IMG/VR virus record: IMGVR_UViG_3300013094_000166
Span: 1 to 32,654 of that record
DNA length: 32,654 bases
Strand: one strand, 5' to 3'
Source: a virus
This document shows positions 13,725 to 21,705 of this stretch, in pieces. Position numbers and translations under genes: made by a program. Every line of letters begins with the position of its first letter. The stretch's first letter is position 1. The notes below the pieces were generated by a model, which saw only the letters and a program-made list of their open reading frames with translations, did no database searches and was not told the origin of the DNA.

Positions 13725-13922
13725 TTAAGCGTAGGTTTCTTTAACTGCTGGTACTAGTGAATGCACTAATTCATCCTGATGTGTATACACTTTTACAGTA
13801 TCCACGCCTGTGATGCTTTCGGCAAAGATTCGTGCTGAATCAAGATCTTCAAAAAAATCCCAGTCTGTTTGTAATTCGCCATTACGCCAGTGTTGCGATT
13901 TAACTTTGTGAAATTTAGCCAT
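13725..13922 (-). CDS. Small hypothetical protein, paralogue of neighbour (65 aa)
   Basis: It begins MAKFHKVKSQHWRNGELQTD and ends with PAVKETYA, parallel to the gene just downstream. First gene of a two-gene minus-strand operon with a CTAAATACT promoter and an AAGG ribosome-binding site. Probably a small alpha/beta domain. No function is recognised. Confidence 0.78.
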   Translation of the reverse strand: MAKFHKVKSQHWRNGELQTDWDFFEDLDSARIFAESITGVDTVKVYTHQDELVHSLVPAVKETYA

Positions 13923-13933
13923 TATGTGTTACC

Positions 13934-14977
13934 TTAATTGAAGTATTTAGTCCAAATCCGAGCAGTTTCATTGGTGTAGTGCGTCAAACTCCATTGATTG
14001 GTCTTTACATTTAACCATGGCATGGTGTAGGCCAACTTTAATTTTCTAGCGATGTCCTCGCTATTGGTTGGATCGGCAGTCCAAGCACTAACTGCCCACG
14101 GAATTTCCACACTGCCTACCAAGGGAATGCCTTGACTGATTAAGTCTGCACCCACAATGTTGAAAGTTTCACTAAAACTAACTTGCAAACCAATATCCAT
14201 TGTGCTGCATAGTTCTAAGAATCCCTCTCTAGGTGCCCATTGATGATTGATCATTTCGTGTCCGGTATCGCTCAACTGCTGGAATAGTCCTTTAAGGTTG
14301 TTTAGTACCGGACCGCCCTGCATTTCAATACGTCCAGCGTTGACATGAAAACGCAGTTTCTTGCCAATGCTTTCGGCAAACTCTAATGCGCCAAATGCCT
14401 GTAACAAATGATTCTTTAAGGGACGAACTGCACCAAAACACCCAATGTCAACAACCGCTTTGTCTCGATTAAACTGTTTGGTTTTGTATTCTTGCGGATA
14501 AAAATTGGGAAGGTAAACGGTTTTATAGTCGAGATCTTTTTCTGGATAACGCACACCCAAATAATGTTTGCATTCACGTAGCATACGCGGTGCATTAACC
14601 CCGAGATAAACATTGTTAAAACTCAAATAATCTGCAATCCAGTCCATGGCCATGCCTTCTCCGGCCATGAACGGCATATCGCTGTGCAAGCGAACGATCC
14701 ATTTGACCGAGGGATGTAGTCGTTGTAATACTGCAAACTTTTGTGGTACTACCCACAATGCTTCAATGATAACATGAGTTGGTCGGTAAGCAGTGACTTC
14801 ACGGTCAATTGCGTTGTTGTCAGCAACAACAACCATTTTGCTTTCTACACCGTTTTCATTTAACATATTGTTGACAAAACTGGCACTGTTAAAAAGACCT
14901 GTGCTCAGGCCCAGTGTGTTGTGCACAACAACACTATAGTCTTCGCGACGTTTTAGAATAAAAAGAACTTTTGACAT
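13934..14977 (-). CDS. GT-B-type glycosyltransferase
   Basis: The 347-residue protein starts with a Rossmann-like strand (KVLFILKRREDYS) and has a long N-terminal half with HVIIEALWVVP and VKWIVRLHSDMP. The C-terminal half contains VDIGCFGAVRPLKNHLLQA (the GT4-type donor-domain opening) and the acidic pocket SETFNIVGADLISQGIPLVG, where Glu and the following Gly-rich turn fit the nucleotide-sugar site. Such glycosyltransferases are common in T4-like phages and may modify phage DNA, virions or host glycans. The acceptor cannot be told here. It is transcribed on the minus strand from a strong TATAAATACT promoter. Confidence 0.8.
   Translation of the reverse strand: MSKVLFILKRREDYSVVVHNTLGLSTGLFNSASFVNNMLNENGVESKMVVVADNNAIDREVTAYRPTHVIIEALWVVPQKFAVLQRLHPSVKWIVRLHSDMPFMAGEGMAMDWIADYLSFNNVYLGVNAPRMLRECKHYLGVRYPEKDLDYKTVYLPNFYPQEYKTKQFNRDKAVVDIGCFGAVRPLKNHLLQAFGALEFAESIGKKLRFHVNAGRIEMQGGPVLNNLKGLFQQLSDTGHEMINHQWAPREGFLELCSTMDIGLQVSFSETFNIVGADLISQGIPLVGSVEIPWAVSAWTADPTNSEDIARKLKLAYTMPWLNVKTNQWSLTHYTNETARIWTKYFN
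13942..13950 (-). promoter_or_regulatory. Late promoter for the small paralogue pair
   Basis: CTAAATACT on the minus strand, 19 nt before the ATG at 13922. It lies inside the 3' end of the preceding glycosyltransferase gene. Confidence 0.6.
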
Positions 14978-14999
14978 AGGGTATTAATTGAGTTATACA

Positions 15000-15009
15000 A
15001 GTATTTATA
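15000..15009 (-). promoter_or_regulatory. Late promoter for glycosyltransferase gene
   Basis: TATAAATACT on the minus strand, 22 nt before the ATG at 14977: the full consensus of the window's late motif. Confidence 0.7.
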
Positions 15010-15046
15010 TTTTCAAATATTACAATAAAATTATCTGGAAAATTAA

Positions 15047-15094
15047 TAAATAATAGTGTAGTTCGCGGAATTGGCGTTCCCAACTACTCTAACG
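15047..15094 (+). repeat. 48-nt leader repeat, copy 1 (inverted relative to 19981-20028)
   Basis: This stretch is repeated in opposite orientation at 19981-20028 with one mismatch (C versus A in the loop). It holds an AAATAATAG late-promoter end and a hairpin: GTAGTT (15058-15063) pairs with AACTAC (15082-15087), and inside it GGAA pairs with TTCC around a 6-nt loop. A GAAAGGA ribosome-binding site and CATCAGCA precede the ATG at 15115; copy 2 keeps a very similar arrangement. It is therefore a conserved, structured 5' leader carried by homing-endonuclease genes. Confidence 0.85.
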
Positions 15095-15114
15095 TCGAGA
15101 AAGGACATCAGCAA

Positions 15115-15675
15115 ATGTATTTACACTATTACGTCTACGCCTATCTAAGAAAAGATGGTACTCCTTATTATATCGGAAAAGGTAAAGGTGAACGAGCTTG
15201 GAAACATTGCACGACTGATATCATACATCCGCCAATTGACAAATCAAGAATTATTATAATTGAAGATAAGTTGACAGAAGTAGGGGCATTAGCAATTGAA
15301 AGAAGACTAATCGCCTGGTATGGTCGAAAAGATTTAGAAACTGGAATATTAAGAAATAGGACAGATGGAGGGGATGGTACGTCAGGAGTAATACGATCTC
15401 AAATACAATGCGAAACATGTAAAAAAATAATCGATGAACAGAATTATAAACGATGGCATGGAATTAATTGCACTGGTAATCGAGGAAAAGTTTTTCTTAA
15501 AGGATTAATAACTTGTAATCATTGCGGGATAACTTGCAGAGGTTGCAATTACACAAAATATCATGGAGATATGTGCTATAAAAATCCTACCTCTCCACGA
15601 TACGGACAAGTCCAAAGATGGAAAAAACGCGAATATAAAAATAGCCAATATCAAACTCAAACCACTTTTGACTAA
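15115..15675 (+). CDS. GIY-YIG homing endonuclease with zinc-finger-like C-terminus
   Basis: The N-terminal 90 residues form a GIY-YIG nuclease: [19 protein letters not shown] (5-23) gives the two Tyr-containing motifs. The conserved Arg (GERAW) and Glu ([11 protein letters not shown]) follow. The C-terminal half has two Cys/His clusters, CETCKKII and [11 protein letters not shown], each followed by a similar YKRWHGINC or YTKYHGDMC segment. This suggests two tandem zinc-binding DNA-recognition modules. The 186-residue protein is AT-rich. Its last 89 bp overlap, antisense, the 3' end of the desaturase gene. Its structured leader is shared with the decayed element at 19852-20028. Confidence 0.9.
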   Translation: MYLHYYVYAYLRKDGTPYYIGKGKGERAWKHCTTDIIHPPIDKSRIIIIEDKLTEVGALAIERRLIAWYGRKDLETGILRNRTDGGDGTSGVIRSQIQCETCKKIIDEQNYKRWHGINCTGNRGKVFLKGLITCNHCGITCRGCNYTKYHGDMCYKNPTSPRYGQVQRWKKREYKNSQYQTQTTFD

Positions 15676-16300
15676 GTTTTATATTAGCTGGATTTTGGTG
15701 ATGATTAGAGTGTAACTCTTCACCACCAATCCATATTCCCCAGGGAAAAATATTTTTACTTTTATCTTTTGTGGGTCCATTTTTGTATCCAATCCAGTGC
15801 CCTACCCCATTGATTATTCCTGCTGCATGAAGTGGTACCCAAATCATTTGCACTAGCCAAACTAGGAATCCTATAGGACCAAATAATAATAAATCTATGA
15901 ACAACATAATCACAATACCTAATCGACTGTGTTTGGAGTATATAGTTCGTTCTAGCCAATCATTGGGAGTACCTTGTCCGTATTGTGCTACCATGGCACT
16001 ATCTTTAGAAGCGTTGTTGTATAATAATGCCCCTTGAGCCAGTACCCGCCAAAACCCATAAACATGCGGACTATGCGGATCGCCCTCAACATCACTGTAT
16101 CTGTGATGCTTTCGATGTATGGCTACCCACTGACGGGTGACCATACCGGTAGTGAGCCATAACCAAAAACGCATGAAGTGACTGAGTACGGGATGAAAGG
16201 TCAAGCCTCGATGTGCTTGACCCCTATGTAGGAAAACTGTAACACAAACTATGGTGATGTGAGTTGCGATCAGTGTGAATAAAATTACATCCAAAGCCAT
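15587..16300 (-). CDS. Fatty-acid desaturase (membrane, di-iron)
   Basis: The 237-residue membrane protein has the three His boxes of acyl desaturases: HRGQAH (25-30), HRKHH (62-66) and HSNHH (197-201). Hydrophobic pairs of helices lie between them. These enzymes use O2 and electrons to put a cis double bond into acyl chains at the inner membrane. It is shorter than host delta-9 desaturases (about 300) but keeps all boxes. Lipid desaturases are an established auxiliary gene class in cyanophages. The start overlaps the end of the upstream DUF4337-like gene by 16 bp, so they form an operon. With the PlcP/Agt-like genes it suggests that the phage alters membrane lipid composition. Confidence 0.9.
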   Translation of the reverse strand: MALDVILFTLIATHITIVCVTVFLHRGQAHRGLTFHPVLSHFMRFWLWLTTGMVTRQWVAIHRKHHRYSDVEGDPHSPHVYGFWRVLAQGALLYNNASKDSAMVAQYGQGTPNDWLERTIYSKHSRLGIVIMLFIDLLLFGPIGFLVWLVQMIWVPLHAAGIINGVGHWIGYKNGPTKDKSKNIFPWGIWIGGEELHSNHHQNPANIKLSQKWFEFDIGYFYIRVFSIFGLVRIVER

Positions 16301-16875
16301 ACACCCTGACTAGTTAATAGTAAGCCTATTCCAGCAACAAAAAAGCTGCCCCAGAACATGCTCATGCTAACTGCCAGAATACTTGCAGAAAGAACCACAA
16401 TGCTCAATTGATACAGGGTACTAGCAAAACCAATCCAGGGACTTTGACGTTTGGCTTGATCACGTTCGGCTTCTAGCTTCTTGGCCTTGGCCATTAGTTC
16501 TTTTTTACCTTCGCCTGTGGCAGGTTCGCTTTCGTAACGTGCAATCTTGGCCTGTAACTGCTCGATCTTTTTGGTGTCTTTGCGATATATAGCATCGTCT
16601 AGGCTTTGTTCGGCCAAGGTTTGCTTGATACTTTTGGCTTCGTAAAAACTCCAAACATCATTGGCAGCAATGGTATTGTTTAGAGTAATGCTACTCAATT
16701 TTCCGCCGTACCATGAGTTAACAGCTAGAATTAGTGCAAATACCGAAATTACCATACCGGCTTTGTCTTTTAATTTAGCTTCGCGTTCACTACGGCTACC
16801 TACTGGTGGCTTGGGTGCGTTGGGATCTTTAGGTTGTTTTGTGATTAAATTTAAAACTGAATCGACTAGGGCCAT
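16285..16875 (-). CDS. DUF4337-like membrane protein
   Basis: The 196-residue protein resembles the DUF4337 family: a charged N-terminus with KDPNAPKPPVGSRSEREAK, a first membrane helix (MVISVFALILAV, about 41-53), NNTIAANDVWSFYEAKSIKQ, a central coiled coil (about 95-145) and one or two C-terminal helices. The function of the family is unknown. ATG 16875 was chosen because AAGGAG lies 7 nt before it; a TTG at 16893 is inside the promoter region. It leads the operon with the desaturase gene. Confidence 0.82.
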   Translation of the reverse strand: MALVDSVLNLITKQPKDPNAPKPPVGSRSEREAKLKDKAGMVISVFALILAVNSWYGGKLSSITLNNTIAANDVWSFYEAKSIKQTLAEQSLDDAIYRKDTKKIEQLQAKIARYESEPATGEGKKELMAKAKKLEAERDQAKRQSPWIGFASTLYQLSIVVLSASILAVSMSMFWGSFFVAGIGLLLTSQGVWLWM

Positions 16876-16892
16876 TTTTTTCTCCTTGATCA

Positions 16893-16901
16893 AGTATTTA
16901 T
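16893..16901 (-). promoter_or_regulatory. Late promoter of DUF4337-desaturase operon
   Basis: ATAAATACT on the minus strand, followed by AAGGAG and the ATG at 16875. It overlaps the 3' end of the upstream gene (16898-18118). Confidence 0.65.
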
Positions 16902-18118
16902 TTGAGTAAGCGTTGTTTCACTTCTTGTAAATATTCCTTGGATAAATCAAATCTATGATGATATTTACTATGGTTATTGGGTTGCCGTCCGTTGTTGAAT
17001 CGTTGTAATACGCCTTCAAAGTTGTCTACCAGTTCATTCACAATGATTGTTTTGAATTCGCCATAAAAATGACGGTAGTTGTACAACAGGGTTTCCTGCA
17101 TTTCGTTGTGCATGGTTTTCAATTGTTCCGGAGTCATGGCACAAAGTCGTGCAATCTCTCGAGTAATTTTCTCTATGCGTAGATAGTGATCCGGTTCATG
17201 ATCGTAACTTTCGTCAATCCAGCGATCAAATGTACGAAATCCATAACTGCGTAAGTAGGCTAGATTGCCCGGAGCAGCTGCTAATATAAACGGTCTTTGT
17301 GCTATAATAGGCTTAAACGTTTTTTCAGTCAAGTGTAGTTTAGGCAAGAAATAAACAGTTTCAGTAACTATATGCCAAAAAGCATCAGTCAATTGAGCAA
17401 AATCAACACTGGCACTCAATGCCCCGTGCGGTTCTCGAACATCAATAACCAATGGCTCAGTCACTGAATTTAGTGTTTGAAAAATATGCTTTTTTGCACG
17501 CCGGTCCAACAGCGAGTATGGATTGACAATTTCTTGTTGCCAAGTGCCAAACTTGTCTTGAAGGAAAAAACTAACATCACCAAACTTTACAAGATCGTGA
17601 CTGATTAGGTTACTGACCAAATGCAGTCGATAACTTCTAAAATTAGATATGTAATTGTTGTAACATATAAATACTTTAGTGAAATTATCAAATAAATTGG
17701 GTCTAATGTATTGAAAGTCCCGGTACCAATCAAGTGCTGCAAATCCGTGATAAAAGTAGTACCAATCATAATAACCTTCTTCTCGAAGTCGTGTGTTTTT
17801 GTATTCGCTTTTTTCGCTATTGGCAATCACTGTTATAATTTTTGGAGAAGGTGTTCGGTTCAAAATTCTAGGATGAAAATCGGTCCAATTGTTTATAATA
17901 GGAGTATTTTCATAAATGGGTTCTTGATCCAAAAAGCAACACTGAAATGAAGATTCTTTAATAGTCTGGGATCTATACCAGTTGACATCAGATCTATTAG
18001 AAACAACTCCGGTCTGATCAAACGTACCAAACGGATAAAAATATATAGATTTGTTATTGATAAAATTTGAAATCAAATTGTCATGAAGTATATTGTAAAA
18101 TCTTTCTAAGGAAAACAT
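16898..18118 (-). CDS. Phage glycosyltransferase-like protein, family member A
   Basis: The 406-residue protein has no signal peptide. Its C-terminal half carries LTEKTFKPIIAQRPFILAAA, then LAYLRSYGFRTFDRWIDESY, then a helical segment. The same pattern occurs in the gene at 22930-24051 (FTEKTVKPIIGRR, LRDMGFKTFDGIIDESYD), so the two are paralogues. The Glu/Lys and Pro motif preceding a Gly/Ala turn resembles the donor site of GT-B enzymes, but the family is not one I can name. The start codon lies only 2 bp from the divergent start of the dehydrogenase gene at 18121, so each gene's promoter must sit within the other. Confidence 0.75.
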   Translation of the reverse strand: MFSLERFYNILHDNLISNFINNKSIYFYPFGTFDQTGVVSNRSDVNWYRSQTIKESSFQCCFLDQEPIYENTPIINNWTDFHPRILNRTPSPKIITVIANSEKSEYKNTRLREEGYYDWYYFYHGFAALDWYRDFQYIRPNLFDNFTKVFICYNNYISNFRSYRLHLVSNLISHDLVKFGDVSFFLQDKFGTWQQEIVNPYSLLDRRAKKHIFQTLNSVTEPLVIDVREPHGALSASVDFAQLTDAFWHIVTETVYFLPKLHLTEKTFKPIIAQRPFILAAAPGNLAYLRSYGFRTFDRWIDESYDHEPDHYLRIEKITREIARLCAMTPEQLKTMHNEMQETLLYNYRHFYGEFKTIIVNELVDNFEGVLQRFNNGRQPNNHSKYHHRFDLSKEYLQEVKQRLLK

Positions 18119-18120
18119 AA

Positions 18121-19350
18121 ATGAATGTAGGATTTATTGGAATCGGAAAATTGGGAATGAGTTGTGCCGAAGTAATGGCAACAAAGCATACGGTAACTGG
18201 ATATGATATTTATCGTAAAAACAGTGACCGGATTAAAATTGTTGACGATCTCAGTGATGCAGTACTGGGACAAGATATCGTATTCATTGCTGTACAGACC
18301 CCACACGATCCCGCATATGATGGATCGGCACCAATTGCTCATTTACCCAATCGAGATTTTAGTTATGACACAGTGACACAAGTGCTCAAACAAGTAAACT
18401 GTTGGGCACGTCCTAACCAATTGATAGTATTAATATCTACAGTACTGCCAGGAACTGTTCGAGGCAAACTACAACAACACATCACAAATGGCCGTTTTGT
18501 TTATAATCCTTATCTTATTGCCATGGGTTCGGTAGAATGGGACATGGTGAACCCCGAAATGGTTATCATCGGAACCGAAGATGGTAGTCTGACCGGAGAT
18601 GCACAACAACTAATAGAATTTTATCAAACCATCATGGAAAACAATCCCCGATATGAAGTTGGGACGTGGGACGAAGCCGAGTGTATCAAGGTATTCTATA
18701 ACACCTTCATCAGTGCCAAGATTGGACTTGCAAACATGATACAGGACGTTGCCGTCAAGCAGGGCAACATCAATGTAGACGTTGTGACCAACGCCCTGGC
18801 AAACTCGACCATGCGTATTATGGGACCTAAGTACATGACCGCAGGACTTGGCGATGCTGGTCCTTGCCACCCACGCGACAACATAGCACTAAGATATCTT
18901 GCTGACCGTTTAAATTTAGGCTACGACCTATTTGATGCCATTATGAATGCCAGAGAAATACAAGCCGAAAATATGGCTCGGTTTGTGCACAGTGCGACCG
19001 CAACCGAAAAGGGTGTGTTGCCGATCTACATACACGGCAAAGCCTACAAGCCCGATGTTGCTTACCTAGAAGGTAGTTACAGTTTGTTAGTGGGACACTT
19101 CTTGGAGCAGATGGGAGCCGAAGTACACTACATTGATCCCTTGACCGAGCCCGATGTACCACGTAGTGTATGCGGTGTGGTACTACTAGCACACAACAAA
19201 CAAATCACATATGGCTATGCCGGCGTTGAAGATGAACAACCGCTCTATTGCACAATCGAGGATGGAAGTGTTATAATAGATCCATGGCGTAAGTATAATA
19301 CCACCAATCCCAATATAAAGGTAATACATTATGGCAACACACGCAAATAA
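18121..19350 (+). CDS. UDP-sugar 6-dehydrogenase (full length)
   Basis: The 409-residue protein has the complete UDP-glucose/GDP-mannose dehydrogenase layout: GFIGIGKLGMSCAEV (4-18, NAD site), a VLPGT loop (108-112), a central helix, the catalytic Cys249 in GDAGPCHPRDN, and a C-terminal domain starting YIHGKAYKPDV that matches the UDP-binding domain. It oxidises the C6 hydroxyl of a UDP-hexose to a carboxylate. It differs from the short dehydrogenase at 11127 in length and active-site context, so the substrates may differ (UDP-glucose, UDP-GlcNAc/ManNAc or similar). AAGGA lies 8 nt before ATG 18121. It overlaps the next gene by 20 bp. Confidence 0.88.
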   Translation: MNVGFIGIGKLGMSCAEVMATKHTVTGYDIYRKNSDRIKIVDDLSDAVLGQDIVFIAVQTPHDPAYDGSAPIAHLPNRDFSYDTVTQVLKQVNCWARPNQLIVLISTVLPGTVRGKLQQHITNGRFVYNPYLIAMGSVEWDMVNPEMVIIGTEDGSLTGDAQQLIEFYQTIMENNPRYEVGTWDEAECIKVFYNTFISAKIGLANMIQDVAVKQGNINVDVVTNALANSTMRIMGPKYMTAGLGDAGPCHPRDNIALRYLADRLNLGYDLFDAIMNAREIQAENMARFVHSATATEKGVLPIYIHGKAYKPDVAYLEGSYSLLVGHFLEQMGAEVHYIDPLTEPDVPRSVCGVVLLAHNKQITYGYAGVEDEQPLYCTIEDGSVIIDPWRKYNTTNPNIKVIHYGNTRK

Positions 19351-19855
19351 TTGCATGAAGTACAAAATCCCAAAATTTTGGGACGACGAATACCGGTACC
19401 TGGACTATATCCAAGAAGAGTTCAATGATTCAGACAGTGTGGCTCGTTGGATTGACCGAGGCTACTCAACAAAGTTCACTGGATACATGTGCGACATGCG
19501 AAGTAAACAACCCAGCTGGAATCAACAGTTTATAAACATATATAGTGAAATGGGCTGGCAGGATATTGGCACCAGTTACTACCGTATGGATACCGGCACA
19601 GTACTGCCAACGCACAGTGACCTTTATCGAAAGTACATAGACCTTTTTAAATTGCAAGGCCGAGAACACACTATTCGTCGAGCCATTGTGTTCCTAGAAG
19701 ATTGGCAACCCGGTCACTATGCCGAATGTTGCGATACACCTATTGTAAATTGGCAAGCCGGTAACATAATTGAATGGGAATATGATGCTCCTCATCTTGC
19801 AGCCAATCTAGGACTAACACCACGATACACACTTCAAATCACGGGTCATGTTTAG
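19331..19855 (+). CDS. 2OG-Fe(II) dioxygenase-like protein
   Basis: The 174-residue protein has the jelly-roll iron site: HSD (His95, Asp97) and a distal His155 in DAPHLAANLG, with Arg165 in TPRYTLQI placed to bind 2-oxoglutarate. Between them are RRAIVFLEDW and GNIIEWEYD strands. These enzymes hydroxylate proteins or small molecules; similar genes are frequent in T4-like phages, with unknown targets. AAAGG is about 10 nt before ATG 19331, inside the dehydrogenase gene; an alternative start is ATG 19355. The overlap suggests coupled expression with the dehydrogenase. Confidence 0.78.
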   Translation: MATHANNCMKYKIPKFWDDEYRYLDYIQEEFNDSDSVARWIDRGYSTKFTGYMCDMRSKQPSWNQQFINIYSEMGWQDIGTSYYRMDTGTVLPTHSDLYRKYIDLFKLQGREHTIRRAIVFLEDWQPGHYAECCDTPIVNWQAGNIIEWEYDAPHLAANLGLTPRYTLQITGHV

Positions 19856-19961
19856 GAAATTTTACTTTTGCGTCTAATCCAAGCAGCTCTCAACTTTTCC
19901 TTAGTTTCGTCACTTATGATTTTACCCACCTGTGCTTTACTAATTTTTTGTTAAATAACAT
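19852..19961 (-). pseudogene. Decayed homing endonuclease (NUMOD3 remnant)
   Basis: On the minus strand the leader repeat (19981-20028), GAAGGAG and CATCAGCA are followed by an ATG at 19961, but that frame stops after 15 codons. From 19944 another frame reads ISKAQVGKIISDETKEKLRA and on to a stop at 19852: a NUMOD3 DNA-binding motif, the usual C-terminus of such endonucleases. The nuclease core is missing, so the gene has suffered an internal deletion plus frameshift. The leader is kept almost intact. Confidence 0.82.
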
Positions 19962-19980
19962 TGCTGATGCTCCTTCAAAG

Positions 19981-20028
19981 CGTTAGAGTAGTTGGGAACT
20001 CCAATTCCGCGAACTACACTATTATTTA
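19981..20028 (-). repeat. 48-nt leader repeat, copy 2 (inverted)
   Basis: Reverse complement of 15047-15094 with one mismatch. The minus strand here holds a full TATAAATAATAG late promoter (end at about 20030), then the GTAGTT/AACTAC hairpin. It is the leader of the decayed endonuclease gene at 19852-19961. The pair of inverted copies flanks about 4.9 kb. Confidence 0.85.
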
Positions 20029-20043
20029 TATAAATCGAGACAT

Positions 20044-20964
20044 ATGATATCAAGTCACAATGAATGGGATCAATTACGACGAGTCGTTGTTGGAGACGCT
20101 ACATGGGCCAATTGGCCCAGACACGATCCAGTATTTGCTCGAGAAGAATTAAAAACAACTTGGCGAGAAACTCCAATTCCTCATGGGCCTGTGCCCCAAC
20201 ACATCATTGACGAAAGCAATGAAGATTTACAAACACTTGCAGATACATTAACCAAGTTGGGTGTTGAGGTTGTGCGTCCCGGCCCCATGAACTTTCAAAC
20301 TCATGATGGCTTGTACAACTATTGCCCCCGAGACAGATTCGTAATCTTTGGCAAAACCGTTATCGATCCCGCCATGATGTATCCGTGTAGGGACATGGAA
20401 GCACAATGCTATCATGAATTTTTTCGAGATGCCAACGTTGTTCGTATGCCACGCGACCAAGGCTTGGTGCTAGATGCTGCCAATTTACTAAGACTAGGCC
20501 CAAAGCAGATGTTGTATCTTGAAAGTGCCAGTGGCAATAGACCAGCATACGACTGGTTACTGGCAAACTTGCCCACAGACACCAGCATTGAACTGTGCAA
20601 CTTCTACAGTGGCGTGCACATTGACAGTACCATAGTTCCGCTAAGAGAAGGACTTGTTTTATTAAACGGCAGCAGAGTCTCAACCGACAACGTGCCAAAT
20701 GCATTCCGGGATTGGGAATGTATTTTTATAGATGATGTAGTGCCCCAGGATTTTTATCAATATCCCTATGCCAGCAAGTGGATTGCTTTGAATATGTTGG
20801 TAGTCAATCCCACCACTGTGATAGTGGATGCGGCACAACACGATCTAATAGAACTGTTGGTAAAAAAGAATTTCACAGTCATACCAAGGACGTTAAGACA
20901 CAGTCGCACCTTGGGCGGCGGGTTCCATTGTGTTACATTAGATTTGGTACGTTCCGCTAAATAG
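20044..20964 (+). CDS. Amidinotransferase / dimethylargininase-family enzyme
   Basis: The 306-residue protein has the guanidino-modifying fold: it starts NEWDQLRRVVVGD, has the CPRDRFVIFG motif (Asp97), a SGVHIDSTIVPL motif (His192) and the nucleophile Cys296 near the C-terminus in GGGFHCVTLDLVR. These match glycine/arginine amidinotransferases and dimethylarginine hydrolases, which act on the guanidino group of arginine or derivatives. Which of the two it is cannot be decided. It lies immediately after the inverted-repeat segment with a short leader (GAGACAT before the ATG). Similar genes are known in marine T4-like phages. Confidence 0.85.
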   Translation: MISSHNEWDQLRRVVVGDATWANWPRHDPVFAREELKTTWRETPIPHGPVPQHIIDESNEDLQTLADTLTKLGVEVVRPGPMNFQTHDGLYNYCPRDRFVIFGKTVIDPAMMYPCRDMEAQCYHEFFRDANVVRMPRDQGLVLDAANLLRLGPKQMLYLESASGNRPAYDWLLANLPTDTSIELCNFYSGVHIDSTIVPLREGLVLLNGSRVSTDNVPNAFRDWECIFIDDVVPQDFYQYPYASKWIALNMLVVNPTTVIVDAAQHDLIELLVKKNFTVIPRTLRHSRTLGGGFHCVTLDLVRSAK

Positions 20965-20965
20965 T
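20957..20965 (+). promoter_or_regulatory. Late promoter, leaderless configuration
   Basis: CTAAATAGT, overlapping the amidinotransferase stop, ends 3 nt before the ATG at 20969. Confidence 0.45.
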
Positions 20966-20968
20966 TAT

Positions 20969-21703
20969 ATGACTTTTGCCGACTATACTGATGCACTATT
21001 GAGTGCACTTAAACACAATCCTAAACCGCAAGAAGCTATTGCTCGCAAGCAAGATGTTCTTGACGGTGTTTACCGTACCGAAAATTTAACTCCAACCAGT
21101 GTATTATTTGTAGGGTTCAATCCAGTAATACTGGCATGCAGTGCAAAAACAATAGCAGTTACCGAAATCAGTCGTACTGCTCGAGCATATTTAAACGACA
21201 ACAAAATTAAATACACATATATTGAACCCAAAGATTTATCAAACTATCGTAAACAGTTTGAATGTGTAGTTGCATTAGAAGAGTATTTTACATTTGCCGA
21301 TAGCGATCAAGCTCAGCAAGTGCTTATCTCTAATATTTGTAATCTAGCCACTGACTTTGTTATAAGTACAGTACGAGATTACAAGAATCAAGATTTTAAA
21401 GAGCGAGAATTTAGTCAACCAGCATTGGTAAGAAACGGTGTTGATCAAACAATTTATCTAGAATCTCATGATTGGGATCTTAAAGATAGAACACGGTGGA
21501 ATACCACTGTTTATGAAATTACTCGTGCAACCGGCAATACCGTGATGTACGGTGCATTTGAGCGTAGAACAATGTTTTTCAAGCAGTTAGCAAAATTTAG
21601 TATGGATGCAGGTGCATTGAACTTTTTAGTACATAAAAATCTAATGTATAAATCTTTACTAAAGAAAAATTACGAGCATGTCGTAAGCATACAATTCAAT
21701 TAA
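20969..21703 (+). CDS. Possible Rossmann-fold methyltransferase-like protein
   Basis: The 244-residue protein has SVLFVGFNPVILACSAKTIA (about residues 44-63), which could be the first strand and glycine loop of a Rossmann fold. KYTYIEPKDL and FECVVALEEYF follow, in positions resembling methyltransferase motifs II and IV. No unmistakable SAM motif is present, so this is tentative. No Shine-Dalgarno sequence precedes it. It ends 2 bp before the fibre-like gene, so the two are probably co-transcribed; it might act on the virion or fibre. Confidence 0.6.
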   Translation: MTFADYTDALLSALKHNPKPQEAIARKQDVLDGVYRTENLTPTSVLFVGFNPVILACSAKTIAVTEISRTARAYLNDNKIKYTYIEPKDLSNYRKQFECVVALEEYFTFADSDQAQQVLISNICNLATDFVISTVRDYKNQDFKEREFSQPALVRNGVDQTIYLESHDWDLKDRTRWNTTVYEITRATGNTVMYGAFERRTMFFKQLAKFSMDAGALNFLVHKNLMYKSLLKKNYEHVVSIQFN

Positions 21704-21705
21704 AA

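Noticed and set aside
15047-20028. Transposon with terminal inverted repeats
   Set aside because: No transposase is present, the repeats are gene leaders with promoter and ribosome-binding site, and no target-site duplication is visible.
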